DNA from: Halanaerobium congolense
GTDB taxonomy: Bacteria > Bacillota > Halanaerobiia > Halanaerobiales > Halanaerobiaceae
Direction: 5' to 3'
Assembly: GCF_004366375.1 (NCBI RefSeq)
Contig: NZ_SOEF01000014.1
Coordinates: forward strand, 1-64,000
Length of the DNA stretch: 64,000 bases
Shown: one piece after another, positions 40,762-49,577 of the stretch
Position numbering within the stretch: position 1 is the first letter of the stretch
Layout of the letters: each line of letters opens with the position of its first letter
Translations under genes and position numbers: made by a program
The notes under the pieces: generated by a model
What the model was told of the DNA's origin: nothing
Database searches by the model: none
What the model saw: only the letters and a program-made list of their open reading frames with translations

Positions 40762-43248
40762 TTATTTATAATTCGCTTGTACATTTTCCCGTCTCAAGAG
40801 GTTAGCATTTGTGACAACACTAATTGAACTTGTCGCCATTGCCATCTCAGCAATTACAGGATGTAATAGTCCAAGAATTGCAACTGGAATAGCAATTAGG
40901 TTGTAGAAAAAGGCCCAGAAAAGATTCTGTTTGATCTTCTTAAAGGTCGCTCGGGAGAGCTTAACTGCTGTGATTACAGAAGATAAATCACCTCGAACTA
41001 AGGTAATATCTGAAGATTCAATTGCAATATCTGTACCGGTACCAATTGCTATTCCAACATTTGCCTGAGTTAAAGCTGGTGCATCATTGATTCCATCACC
41101 AACCATAGCAATAACACCAAACTTAGACTGCAGTTCTTTTACTTTATCTACCTTACCATCGGGCATTACTTCCGCAACTACATGATCAATTCCTACTTCT
41201 TTTGCTATTGCCTCAGCTGTACGCTGATTGTCACCAGTGATCATTGCTGTTTCTAGTCCCAGTTTTTTGAGTTCTGCAATTGCCTGAAACGAATCCTCTT
41301 TTAAAGCATCTGCCACAGCAACTATTCCCAGCATTTTACCATCAGCTGCAGCTAACATTGCAGTTTTGGCTTCATTTTCTAACCTCTGTAATTCACCTTC
41401 AAAATCAGAGGTATCTATTCCTGCTGATTCCATTAATTTTCTACTTCCAACAAGTACCTCTTTACCATCAACTTCTGCCTTAACACCTTTACCAGTAACA
41501 GAATTGAAATTTTTAATTTCTTTTATTTCAATTTCTCTGTCTTTTGCGCCCTGAACTATTGCTTCTCCCAGAGGATGTTCAGAACCTGCTTCTACACTTG
41601 CGGCTAACTGCAGTAATTCCTCTTCACTGCTGTTTGAGGCTGCAGTTATATCTGTTACCTCGGGTTTACCTTTAGTAATGGTTCCAGTTTTATCAAAAAC
41701 AATTGTGTGTACATCTTTCATAGTTTGGATTGCCTCACCTTTACGGATTAAAACTCCATTTTCAGCTCCAATTCCACTTCCAACCATCAGTGCAGTTGGA
41801 GTTGCCAGTCCTAAAGCACAGGGGCAGGCGATTACTAAGACAGCAATTGTTGCAAAAATTGCCAGGGTAAATGTTCCTAATGTTGGATCAACCCAAGGCA
41901 AAAATGATTGGGCCCAGAAACCAACTTCTCGCAATGTATCAGGAAAAATCAACCAAGAAATAAAGGTTAAAGTAGCTATAATTAAAACAGTTGGGACAAA
42001 GATTCCTGTTATCTTATCAGCAAATTCCTGAATGGGAACTTTGGTTCCCTGAGCTTCCTCTACCATTTTAACTACCTGTGAAAGAAAGGTGTCTTTACCA
42101 ACTTTAGTGGCTTTAACTTTAATCAATCCATTCTGGTTAACTGTAGCACCAATTACTTCGTCTCCTTCTTTTCTCTTAACAGGCATTGACTCTCCAGTTG
42201 CCATTGATTCATCAACTGTCGTCTCACCTTCTACAATTTCTCCATCAGTAGGTATTTTTTCTCCTGGTTTGATCAGCATAATATCTCCAGGCTGTACATT
42301 TTCAATTGCAACTTCTTTTTCATTTCCATTTTCAATAATTGTGGCAGTTTTGGCTCCCAGTTCCAGCAGTTTTCGAATTGCCTGAGAGGCCCTACCTTTT
42401 GCTGTTTCTTCTATATAACGTCCGGTTAAATGAAAAGCCATAATCATTGCTGAAACACCTGCATAATTGGCAATTGGAGTAAAAAACACAGCCGGGCCGG
42501 TTATAAAAGCAGCTCCAGTACCCATTGCAATTAAAACATCCATATTGGCACTGCCGTGGCTGACCGCTCGATAGGCAGTAACAAAAGTTTTGCGGCCAAA
42601 AATAAAGAGCGGTGGAATAGCCAGCACAATCATTCCTAAATTAAATATCTGCATATTGGGCCAGGCAACACCAAAGAACATCTCTGGAATCATCCAGAGC
42701 ATGATTGGAATTGTAAAAGCCCAGGTCCCCCACATCTTTTTCTTTGCTGCTTTAACTTTTTTCAGATCATCACTTATTTCATCCTCAGCACTCTCACTAC
42801 TTTTGTCTGTTTCTTCATCTTCAAAACTGAGCAGCTCATAACCAGAATTTTTTACAATTTCTCGAAAGTCATTTTTGCTTAAAATTTCTGGATTATATTC
42901 AACACTACCCTTTTCAGTTGCAATATTAACATTTGCCTGATAAACACCGTCACTTTTATTTAAAGCCTTCTCAACTGCTGCCGAACAGCTGGCACAAGTC
43001 ATTCCACCTACCTTAAAAGAAGTCTTTGCCTTTTCTTCTTTAACACCATAACCGCTGTTTTCAACAACCTCAATCAATTTATCTCTGCTGTTTTGCTGTG
43101 GATCAAAAGTGACATATGCTTTTTCAGCAGCAAAATTAACCTGTGCCTCACTTACTCCATTTGCTTTGTTTAAAGATTTTTCTACCGTTTGAGCACAGCT
43201 GGCACAGCTCATATCTGTTATTTTTAAAGTTATTTTCTTACTAGCCAT
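40762..43248 (-). CDS. copA: Copper-exporting P-type ATPase
   Basis: 828 residues: two N-terminal heavy-metal domains with CxxC (C15/C18 in DMSCASC and C85/C88 in GMTCASC), eight membrane helices, the CPC ion site in ACPCALG, phosphorylation motif DKTGT, the HP motif in SEHPLGEAI and the GDGIND hinge. It pumps Cu(I) out of the cytoplasm. Encoded between a Cys-pair protein and csoR in one minus-strand operon that also holds CopZ. Confidence 0.97.
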   Translation of the reverse strand: MASKKITLKITDMSCASCAQTVEKSLNKANGVSEAQVNFAAEKAYVTFDPQQNSRDKLIEVVENSGYGVKEEKAKTSFKVGGMTCASCSAAVEKALNKSDGVYQANVNIATEKGSVEYNPEILSKNDFREIVKNSGYELLSFEDEETDKSSESAEDEISDDLKKVKAAKKKMWGTWAFTIPIMLWMIPEMFFGVAWPNMQIFNLGMIVLAIPPLFIFGRKTFVTAYRAVSHGSANMDVLIAMGTGAAFITGPAVFFTPIANYAGVSAMIMAFHLTGRYIEETAKGRASQAIRKLLELGAKTATIIENGNEKEVAIENVQPGDIMLIKPGEKIPTDGEIVEGETTVDESMATGESMPVKRKEGDEVIGATVNQNGLIKVKATKVGKDTFLSQVVKMVEEAQGTKVPIQEFADKITGIFVPTVLIIATLTFISWLIFPDTLREVGFWAQSFLPWVDPTLGTFTLAIFATIAVLVIACPCALGLATPTALMVGSGIGAENGVLIRKGEAIQTMKDVHTIVFDKTGTITKGKPEVTDITAASNSSEEELLQLAASVEAGSEHPLGEAIVQGAKDREIEIKEIKNFNSVTGKGVKAEVDGKEVLVGSRKLMESAGIDTSDFEGELQRLENEAKTAMLAAADGKMLGIVAVADALKEDSFQAIAELKKLGLETAMITGDNQRTAEAIAKEVGIDHVVAEVMPDGKVDKVKELQSKFGVIAMVGDGINDAPALTQANVGIAIGTGTDIAIESSDITLVRGDLSSVITAVKLSRATFKKIKQNLFWAFFYNLIAIPVAILGLLHPVIAEMAMATSSISVVTNANLLRRENVQANYK

Positions 43249-43305
43249 TATTCTGCACCTCCATTAAAATTATATAAATTTTATCTAAAATCCAAATAAT
43301 TAAAT

Positions 43306-43443
43306 CTACTTTTTATTTTCTTTTTTTGTTTTTCCATCTCCACAACAGTCCGGAACATCATCTCCATACTGCTTTTCATTGGCGGAAGCCAGTTTGTTAA
43401 CAAATTTCTGCCACCAATTTTTTTTGCTTTTATCCTGAACCAT
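43306..43443 (-). CDS. Small Cys-pair (DCC) putative metal-binding protein
   Basis: 45 residues behind GAGGAGG: a short amphipathic, Trp-rich start (KNWWQKFVNKLASANEK) and a vicinal Cys pair in PDCCGDG. It resembles the small LDCC-motif putative metal-binding proteins. It lies 57 bases upstream of copA in the same operon, so copper binding is a sensible guess. Confidence 0.75.
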   Translation of the reverse strand: MVQDKSKKNWWQKFVNKLASANEKQYGDDVPDCCGDGKTKKENKK

Positions 43444-43543
43444 CTTATATCCTCCTCAGAGTATAAACTATATTAATTCTAAGAGTACAATTAATTTTTT
43501 ATTTAAACTTCTAAAAACAATGTCGTGCAGCTTTGCTTATTAT

Positions 43544-43984
43544 TTAATTTCGATTAATTACTCTTTTAATTCTCGGTTTAAACGAAGAAATTTTTTCAAG
43601 ATAAGAATTAAACATTTTATTTATTAAAAAAGAAAGAATTAAAAAAATAAAAGTACCAGCAATACCTGCCAATTCTACTGCCGCTATACCAAATAAAGAT
43701 GCCATCCAGACTCCAAAAAAATAGCCAATTATCATTAAAAATATTGGAATCACATAAACAACAACAGTAGCAAATAAGAGATTTCCTTTTTCCATTTCAA
43801 CTAAAACCTGATCTCCGGCTGTAACTCCAATTTTATCTTCAACTTCTAAAACAATCTCATCCTGGTCATGACTATCACCGGCCAGACTGCAGCTTTTATC
43901 ACATTTGCTGCAGGCAGAGTATCTGATTATTTTCAATTCTGCTTTATTCTTTTTACTTTTAACTACAGTAGCTAATTCTTCCAT
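43544..43984 (-). CDS. RseC/SoxR-reducing-system family membrane protein
   Basis: 146 residues: N-terminal segment with clustered Cys (YSACSKCDKSC, C25, C28 and C32), a small beta domain, and two membrane helices (about 72-90 and 98-122). This is the RseC layout. Family members act in redox control of regulators or with Rnf-type electron transfer. The ATG at 43984 lies 8 bases after AGGAGG, so an earlier in-frame ATG is rejected. Placement in a copper operon is unusual. Confidence 0.85.
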   Translation of the reverse strand: MEELATVVKSKKNKAELKIIRYSACSKCDKSCSLAGDSHDQDEIVLEVEDKIGVTAGDQVLVEMEKGNLLFATVVVYVIPIFLMIIGYFFGVWMASLFGIAAVELAGIAGTFIFLILSFLINKMFNSYLEKISSFKPRIKRVINRN

Positions 43985-44011
43985 TGGAGTTTTCCTCCTC
44001 ATTTTATAAGA

Positions 44012-44030
44012 TATACCCCTACAATGTATA
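44012..44030 (-). promoter_or_regulatory. CsoR-type operator between copZ and the RseC-like gene
   Basis: TATACCCCTACAATGTATA, nearly the same as the reverse complement of the site at 44285-44303. No good promoter is apparent here, so it may be a secondary site. Confidence 0.6.
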
Positions 44031-44052
44031 TATAGATTAAAATTTTTTAAAT

Positions 44053-44262
44053 TTATACTGTTTTAATATATTTGTAGCCAGCCTCTTCAACAGCGGCCTT
44101 AAATTTAGCTTCTGCTACCTCTTTTTCCATTTCTACTACAGCCTGACCTTGATCTGCATCAGCTTCTGCAGCAATAACACCATCAATTTTTTCTAATTCT
44201 TTTTTAGTATGCATTTCACAATGTTCACAGGACATTCCTTCTATAATAATAGTTTTTTTCAT
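44053..44262 (-). CDS. copZ: CopZ-like heavy-metal-associated (HMA) copper chaperone
   Basis: 69 residues, a single HMA domain with MSCEHC (CxxC) after the first strand and the EEAGYKY end typical of CopZ. It carries Cu(I) to CopA. The start at 44262 is 9 bases after AGGAG. It is the first gene of the cop operon, directly behind a CsoR-type promoter. Confidence 0.92.
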   Translation of the reverse strand: MKKTIIIEGMSCEHCEMHTKKELEKIDGVIAAEADADQGQAVVEMEKEVAEAKFKAAVEEAGYKYIKTV

Positions 44263-44284
44263 TTTTAACATCTCCTTTATACAT

Positions 44285-44336
44285 TATACATGTAGGGGGT
44301 ATAAGTTATAATAACATTACTTAGTATTTTTGTCAA
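44285..44336 (-). promoter_or_regulatory. CsoR-type promoter-operator of the cop operon
   Basis: TTGACA (44331-44336), 17-bp spacer, TATTAT (44308-44313), operator with reading TATACATGTAGGGGGTATA (44285-44303) at the transcription start. Same geometry as 8501, 31290 and 45019. Confidence 0.8.
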
Positions 44337-44343
44337 GATTTAA

Positions 44344-44991
44344 TTATTTTTTAAGCTCAATTTCTTTAACAATATCGGACATCAAATCATTAACCTCAAC
44401 CAGCTTAAGTCCAGCTCTTTCTATATTTTTTATTGTTTTACGATTTATATTTGCTCCCCAGGTGTAGAGGCTAACCCAGTTAAACCAGTCCATCATTTTA
44501 CCAACAAATTCATTCTGACTGCGCATATGCTCCAACATTATTATCCTCCCGTCTTCTTTAAGCACTCTTTTTAGTTCTTTTAATCCTTTAACTGGATCTG
44601 GGACTGAGCAAAATACACAGCTGGTAACAATAAAATCAAAATAATTATCTTCAAAATCCAGATCCTGAATATCCATCTCCAGCAAATTTACTTCTTTATT
44701 ATATTTTTTAGCTTTTTTCTCTGCTTCTTTAATCATTTTAGGACTGAAATCTATAGCATAAATTTCAAGATCATCCAGATAATACTCAATATTCTTGCCG
44801 CTGCCGACACCGGCTTCCAGTAATTTGATCTCACTCCTGTTCAATTCAGATTGATCAATTTTTTTACTCACCTTCTGCCAGAGATTCTGACGCCAATCTC
44901 CCATCTTTCCCTTTTCCATAAACAGTTCTAAAGAATCGTAAACTGGAGCAATTCGATCATAACGCTTTTTAATTTTATTATCTTTACTCAT
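44344..44991 (-). CDS. Class I SAM-dependent methyltransferase (UbiE-like)
   Basis: 215 residues with motif I LEAGVGSGKN, the acidic YAIDFSPKM of motif II and DFIVTSCVFCSVPDPVKGL. The pattern is that of small UbiE-like methyltransferases; the acceptor is unknown. It is alone behind a CsoR-type promoter (45019-45074), so copper or sulfur stress should induce it. A role in methylating a metal, metalloid or thiol would fit but is not shown. Confidence 0.88.
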   Translation of the reverse strand: MSKDNKIKKRYDRIAPVYDSLELFMEKGKMGDWRQNLWQKVSKKIDQSELNRSEIKLLEAGVGSGKNIEYYLDDLEIYAIDFSPKMIKEAEKKAKKYNKEVNLLEMDIQDLDFEDNYFDFIVTSCVFCSVPDPVKGLKELKRVLKEDGRIIMLEHMRSQNEFVGKMMDWFNWVSLYTWGANINRKTIKNIERAGLKLVEVNDLMSDIVKEIELKK

Positions 44992-45018
44992 AATAAAAAC
45001 TCCTTATTAATATACTAT

Positions 45019-45074
45019 ATACCTCTATATGGTATCTTTAAACATAGTATAACACTCAGAATTAAAAAAGTCAA
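45019..45074 (-). promoter_or_regulatory. CsoR-type promoter-operator of the methyltransferase gene
   Basis: TTGACT (45069-45074), 17-bp spacer, TATACT (45046-45051), operator ATACCTCTATATGGTAT (45019-45035). The stretch from -10 through the operator is nearly identical to that at 31290-31345. Confidence 0.75.
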
Positions 45075-45198
45075 AATCACTTGTCTATAAAATAAAGTTA
45101 TCCTACATAAGATATTATTATTTTAGTATTGTTAATAAATAGTATATAATTATTATAGATGATTGTGAATAATATTATAAATAACATTATAACTTAGC

Positions 45199-45259
45199 CT
45201 GGCAGTTATTTTTATCTCTGTTATAATTTTTTGTTCTGTTTTGCGAATTTTAGAACAAA
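45199..45259 (+). promoter_or_regulatory. Probable promoter and leader hairpin of the YeeE-like gene
   Basis: CTGGCA (45199-45204), 17-bp spacer, TATAAT (45222-45227), then an inverted repeat TTTGTTCT/AGAACAAA (45230-45237, 45252-45259) at the transcription start that could be an operator. It shows no likeness to the CsoR-type sites. The rest of 45075-45296 is AT-rich with nothing recognisable. Confidence 0.45.
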
Positions 45260-45296
45260 GTTATTTTTATTCAAAAAATAAGGAGGGAATTTTTTT

Positions 45297-46556
45297 ATGA
45301 AAAAATTTGAAAAAGCATTAGGGTTTATAGCTATTATTATTATTTTAGCTGCAGCCAAATTCTGGCTGAAAACAGATCTTTTATTTTTTAGATTATTAGC
45401 TGGAGCAGGACTTGGATATGCTTTAGCACGAGCTTATACTGGTTTTGCTGGGAGTGTAAATAGAGCTTACAGAACAGGTTCAACCAAATTAATGAGAACT
45501 ATGTTATTTATGTTTTTTATTACAGCCGTTCTAATTACAGCTTTTCTCTTTGGTAAAGATCCAGCCAGCTACAATCTCTGGATTAAACCAATTAATATAG
45601 GCTTAATCTTAGGTGGTTTTCTATTTGGTTTCGGTATGTCTATTTCAGTCTGCTGTGCAAGTGGAGTTTTAACTGACCTACCTCAGGCATTACCAAGAGC
45701 GTTTACAACTCTTATCTTCTTTATGTTTGGAGTTTTTATCGGTTTTCCAGTTCAGTACACAGCTGATTGGGTTCAAGAATCATGGTTCAGCACCTATATA
45801 GGCTACAGAACAATGGGTGGGGTTTTTCTGCCTGACTTATTTCAGGGAGATGGGTTTGAAGGTTATCTAGGTGCCTTAATTCTTTTAGGTGCTATTTGTC
45901 TGTTCTTTACCTTCTTATCCTATTATTACGAAAAACGTCAAAAAAAATCAGGAAAATACACTGGTTTAGAAATAGAAAGAGTTCAGGAAAATTTAGAGCC
46001 CATGGATTTAAAGAATTTCAAATTATTTAGTAAAGATACCTATTACCACTTTTTCGAAAAACCGTGGACCTTAAAACAGGGTGCTATAGCATTAGCTGTA
46101 ATTGTTACAGTTATGCTGGGAGTAACAGGGTATGGCTGGGGAATTTCTCAAGCCTATGGTATCTGGTTTGGTAAAATATTAATGTTATTTGGTGTCTCTG
46201 CTGAAGCTATTGCAGAATTCACTCAATTGTCAGCTCAAAATTTTGCCACTCCATTTTTTGAACACCAAATTTCTGTCCAGAACTTTGGTATTTTAATTGG
46301 AGCAATTATTTATCTTCTAACTGCAGGTAAATTTATGGAGTCCTTTAAAAGTGAACTGCAAATTAGCAAAAAACAGGCGGCAATGTATTCACTTGGTGGG
46401 TTAACAATGGGTTTTGGTACTCGTCTCGCTCAGGGATGTAATGTTGGAGCATTATTTACTCCTATCTCTAACTTTTCTTTATCAGGCTGGGTATTCTTAA
46501 TCTTTATGATTATTGGCGGAATAATTAGTAATAAGTTCAGTGAAAAAGTATTTTAA
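45297..46556 (+). CDS. YeeE/YedE (TsuA)-type thiosulfate or sulfur-compound transporter
   Basis: 419 residues, two repeated membrane halves with about nine to ten helices. Each half has a conserved Cys segment: GMSISVCCASGVL in the first and GTRLAQGCNVGALF in the second, the GCNxG block of YeeE/TsuA proteins that pass thiosulfate by Cys-mediated contacts. Next downstream, 82 bases away, is a persulfide/CoA-disulfide reductase, so the pair probably imports and reduces sulfane sulfur. Confidence 0.93.
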   Translation: MKKFEKALGFIAIIIILAAAKFWLKTDLLFFRLLAGAGLGYALARAYTGFAGSVNRAYRTGSTKLMRTMLFMFFITAVLITAFLFGKDPASYNLWIKPINIGLILGGFLFGFGMSISVCCASGVLTDLPQALPRAFTTLIFFMFGVFIGFPVQYTADWVQESWFSTYIGYRTMGGVFLPDLFQGDGFEGYLGALILLGAICLFFTFLSYYYEKRQKKSGKYTGLEIERVQENLEPMDLKNFKLFSKDTYYHFFEKPWTLKQGAIALAVIVTVMLGVTGYGWGISQAYGIWFGKILMLFGVSAEAIAEFTQLSAQNFATPFFEHQISVQNFGILIGAIIYLLTAGKFMESFKSELQISKKQAAMYSLGGLTMGFGTRLAQGCNVGALFTPISNFSLSGWVFLIFMIIGGIISNKFSEKVF

Positions 46557-46638
46557 TTTAGTAAGTAACATTCCCTCTCAACCATTATTTTTGTTGAGAG
46601 GATGATTTATAATATAAAATTTACAGGAGGAATATAAG

Positions 46639-48336
46639 ATGAGTAGAAGAATTTTAGTTGTTGGGGGAGTAGCTGGTGGTGCAGGTACAGCTGCTAGAGT
46701 AAGAAGACTTGATGAAGACGCAGAAGTTATTATGTTTGAAAGAGGCTCACATGTCTCTTTTTCTAACTGCTCCTTACCTTATCATTTAAGCGGGATTGTT
46801 AGAGACTGTGATGACTTAGTATTAATGTGTCCTTCCAAATTTGCCGAGCAGTATAATATTGATGCTCGAGTTAATAGTGAAGTTACTAGAATCAATAGAT
46901 ATGAAAAAACAATAGAAGTTAAAAACTTAGAAACCGGAGAAACTTACACAGAAAAATATGATAAGTTAATGCTCTCTCCTGGTGCCAATCCAATTAAACC
47001 TGGTAGTATTAAGGGAGTTAATAATGATAATGTCTTTACTATTAGAAATGTTGATGATATTGATAAATTAAATCAGTATGTTAAGAAAAACAATGTAGAA
47101 AATGTAGCAGTAATTGGTGCCGGCTATATCGGTGTTGAAATTGCTGAAAACTTTATTCACTCTGATAAAAATGTAGCTTTAGTAGAAGCTATGGATCAGG
47201 TCTTAAATCCTTTTGACTTTGATATGGCACAGATTATTCAAAAAGAACTCTATGATAATGGAGTAAATGTGGTTTTATCTGATCCTCTTAGTGAAGTTAA
47301 TGATAACCATGTAGTTTTAAAATCTGGTAAAAAAATTGATGCTGAAGCAGTTGTTTTAGCAATTGGAGTTAGTCCAGAAACCAAACTTGCAGAAGATGCC
47401 GGCCTTAAAATTGGAGAAACAGGTGGGATCGAGGTAAATCACAATTATGTAACAAGTGATCCAGATATTTATGCTGTGGGAGATGTAATTGAAGTTTATT
47501 CTAAGATTGCCCGCTCTAAAACAAGATTACCACTTGCCGGTCCTGCTCAGAGACAGGCCAGAGCAGCAGCCAACCATATGTATAATATTCCTAATAAAAA
47601 TAATGGAGTTATTGGAACTTCTGTAATTAGAGCTTTTGATTACAATGCAGCTGCAACTGGACTCAACGAAAAGCAGCTAAAAGATGCTGGTATTTCTTAT
47701 GACTTTGTTTATGTTATTCCAACAGACAAAGTAAGCTTAATGCCGGATGCTAATCCTTTACATTTTAAATTGATTTATGAGGTACCAACAGGAAAAATTC
47801 TTGGTGCTCAGGCAATTGGGAAAGGTAATGTAGATAAAAGAATTGATGTAATGGCAACAGCTATTTTAATGGATGCAACTGTAGAAGATTTAACAGAATC
47901 AGAGTTAGCTTATGCTCCTCTCTTCTCTACTCCCAGAAATGCTGTTAACCAGGCAAGCCTTGTTGCTACAAACTTAATCAACAACCGCTACAATCAGGTT
48001 CCAGTAACAAAGGTTAGAGAATTAGTAGAAAATGATGCCTTTATTGTAGATGTTCGCGAAGAGGATGAATATGAAGCCGGCCATTTGGTTAATTCTATCA
48101 ATATTCCTTTAAGTGAATTAAGAGAAAGAACTGATGAAATTCCTAAAGACCAGCCGGTATACCTACACTGCCGCTCAGGTCAGAGAAGTTATAATGCTGT
48201 TTTAGCTCTGCAGGGTAGGGGCTTTGATAATGTAATCAATGTCTCAGGTTCTTTCTTAGGAATCTGCTGCTACGAATACTTTTTAGATCAGACAACTGAC
48301 CGCGAAAAAATTGTAACTGAGTATAATTTTGAGTAA
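46639..48336 (+). CDS. CoA-disulfide/persulfide reductase with C-terminal rhodanese domain
   Basis: 565 residues: FAD motif VVGGVAGG (8-15), the single active Cys C44 in SFSNCSLPYH (as in CoADR and NADH-dependent persulfide reductases), NAD motif VIGAGYIGVEIAE, a dimerisation domain, and a rhodanese domain (about 450-545) with active C511 in LHCRSGQRSY. Such fusions reduce persulfides or polysulfide to sulfide with NAD(P)H and coenzyme A. AGGAGG is upstream. Confidence 0.95.
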   Translation: MSRRILVVGGVAGGAGTAARVRRLDEDAEVIMFERGSHVSFSNCSLPYHLSGIVRDCDDLVLMCPSKFAEQYNIDARVNSEVTRINRYEKTIEVKNLETGETYTEKYDKLMLSPGANPIKPGSIKGVNNDNVFTIRNVDDIDKLNQYVKKNNVENVAVIGAGYIGVEIAENFIHSDKNVALVEAMDQVLNPFDFDMAQIIQKELYDNGVNVVLSDPLSEVNDNHVVLKSGKKIDAEAVVLAIGVSPETKLAEDAGLKIGETGGIEVNHNYVTSDPDIYAVGDVIEVYSKIARSKTRLPLAGPAQRQARAAANHMYNIPNKNNGVIGTSVIRAFDYNAAATGLNEKQLKDAGISYDFVYVIPTDKVSLMPDANPLHFKLIYEVPTGKILGAQAIGKGNVDKRIDVMATAILMDATVEDLTESELAYAPLFSTPRNAVNQASLVATNLINNRYNQVPVTKVRELVENDAFIVDVREEDEYEAGHLVNSINIPLSELRERTDEIPKDQPVYLHCRSGQRSYNAVLALQGRGFDNVINVSGSFLGICCYEYFLDQTTDREKIVTEYNFE

Positions 48337-48352
48337 AGGCTAATAGGTATAA

Positions 48353-48476
48353 TAGGTACCGGGTACTTGAGAAGTTTTTCCAATCAACTCGGTTAATTCT
48401 AGTTATAAATCAAAAATTAAAAGTACCTGGTACCTGGATTATGGTACCTGGATTAAATTTCCCGGTACCAGGTACC
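48353..48476. repeat. Cluster of GGTACC-based palindromic repeats
   Basis: Five GGTACC hexamers in about 125 bases. A 12-mer GGTACCAGGTAC and variants occur three times: 48355-48366 (with G in place of A), 48423-48434 inverted, and 48464-48475 direct. The last two form a perfect 12-bp inverted repeat separated by 29 bases. They lie between two sulfur gene sets, ahead of a terminator. Confidence 0.65.
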
Positions 48477-48483
48477 TTAATTA

Positions 48484-48515
48484 GACCATCAGGGTTAAAC
48501 TTGGTGGTCTTTTTA
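48484..48515 (+). terminator. Intrinsic terminator after the persulfide reductase gene
   Basis: Stem GACCATCA/TGGTGGTC (one G-U pair) with a 10-base loop and TTTTT. Confidence 0.8.
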
Positions 48516-48628
48516 ATCATTTATCAGCACTTTTAAAATTGATAATTTACTGCAAATATGATATCTTTGATGTTAGTATATGACTTATGTTCAAAAAGAT
48601 AGTGAGGATTATGAGGACGTGTAAAGAA

Positions 48629-49486
48629 ATGGTTTTAAACAAAAAGAAAAACAATAAACAAAAAGAAAAACCAGCAGCAAATAATCCAAAAATTAGCCGC
48701 GAATCCGAAAAAAATAAAAAAACTAAAACAGAAAAAGCCCTCACTTTTATAACCTGGGCTACTATTTTTCTTACCTGGTATATAGTTACTAAGTTAGGTA
48801 TCTTTACCCCTACCCTGCTGCCTGGACCAGCAAGGGTCTGGAATGCATTTTTAAGAATTCTAGAAAATGGTTATAATGGAGTTCCTCTCTGGCTTCATTT
48901 AGGAGCCAGTTTTAAACGTTTATTTGTGGCGCTTTTCTTTGCCATCTTTACTGCTGTTCCTCTTGGCTTATTAAGCGGTTATTTTGACAAAGTTGAAGCA
49001 GTAATTGATTCTGTTGTAGAATTTTATCGCCCCCTGCCACCACTAGCTTATTATACACTTCTAGTGCTCTGGTTTGGAATCGATGATACCTCCAAACAGA
49101 TTCTCTTATTTTTAGCTGGATTTGCTCCTATTTATATTGCCTGTGTTTCTGCAGTCAGGAAGTTAAATCAGGACTTTGTCTTAAGTGCACGCTCACTGGG
49201 AGCAGCTCAAAAGGATGTTTTTTTTAAGATTGTACTCCCTGCTTCTCTACCTGAAATTTTCACTGGAATTAGAACCGCCTTTGGTGTCGCCTATACAACA
49301 CTTGTTTCCTCAGAAATGGTTGCCGCAACATCAGGAATAGGCTGGATGGTTTTAGATGCATCTAATTTTTTGAAAAGTGATGTAATCTTTGTTGGAATTA
49401 TAATTATGGGAATTACAGGTGTGATAATTGATGCTGGTTTAAGATTTCTAGAAAGAAAAATTATTTTTTGGAAGGGTCATGTTTAA
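48629..49486 (+). CDS. SsuC/TauC-type ABC transporter permease
   Basis: About 285 residues with an unusually long, very basic N-terminal extension (LNKKKNNKQKEKPAANNPK) before six membrane helices. The EAA loop is SARSLGAAQKDVFFKIVLP. The family imports sulfonates, taurine, nitrate or related anions. The start is uncertain: in-frame ATGs at 48587 and 48611 also exist, but the only GAGG lies 11 bases before 48629. First gene of a permease-binding protein-ATPase operon between sulfurtransferase genes. Confidence 0.9.
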   Translation: MVLNKKKNNKQKEKPAANNPKISRESEKNKKTKTEKALTFITWATIFLTWYIVTKLGIFTPTLLPGPARVWNAFLRILENGYNGVPLWLHLGASFKRLFVALFFAIFTAVPLGLLSGYFDKVEAVIDSVVEFYRPLPPLAYYTLLVLWFGIDDTSKQILLFLAGFAPIYIACVSAVRKLNQDFVLSARSLGAAQKDVFFKIVLPASLPEIFTGIRTAFGVAYTTLVSSEMVAATSGIGWMVLDASNFLKSDVIFVGIIIMGITGVIIDAGLRFLERKIIFWKGHV

Positions 49487-49577
49487 CTAAATTGTTTGAA
49501 ATATATTAAAATATTGTAAGATAAATTTTAAAACTATTAGATTTTACATTACTATCACAAATCTGGAGGGAAAGACA

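Noticed and set aside
41280-42385. Plus-strand open frames opposite copA
   Set aside because: They are low-complexity shadows of the ATPase gene with no ribosome sites.
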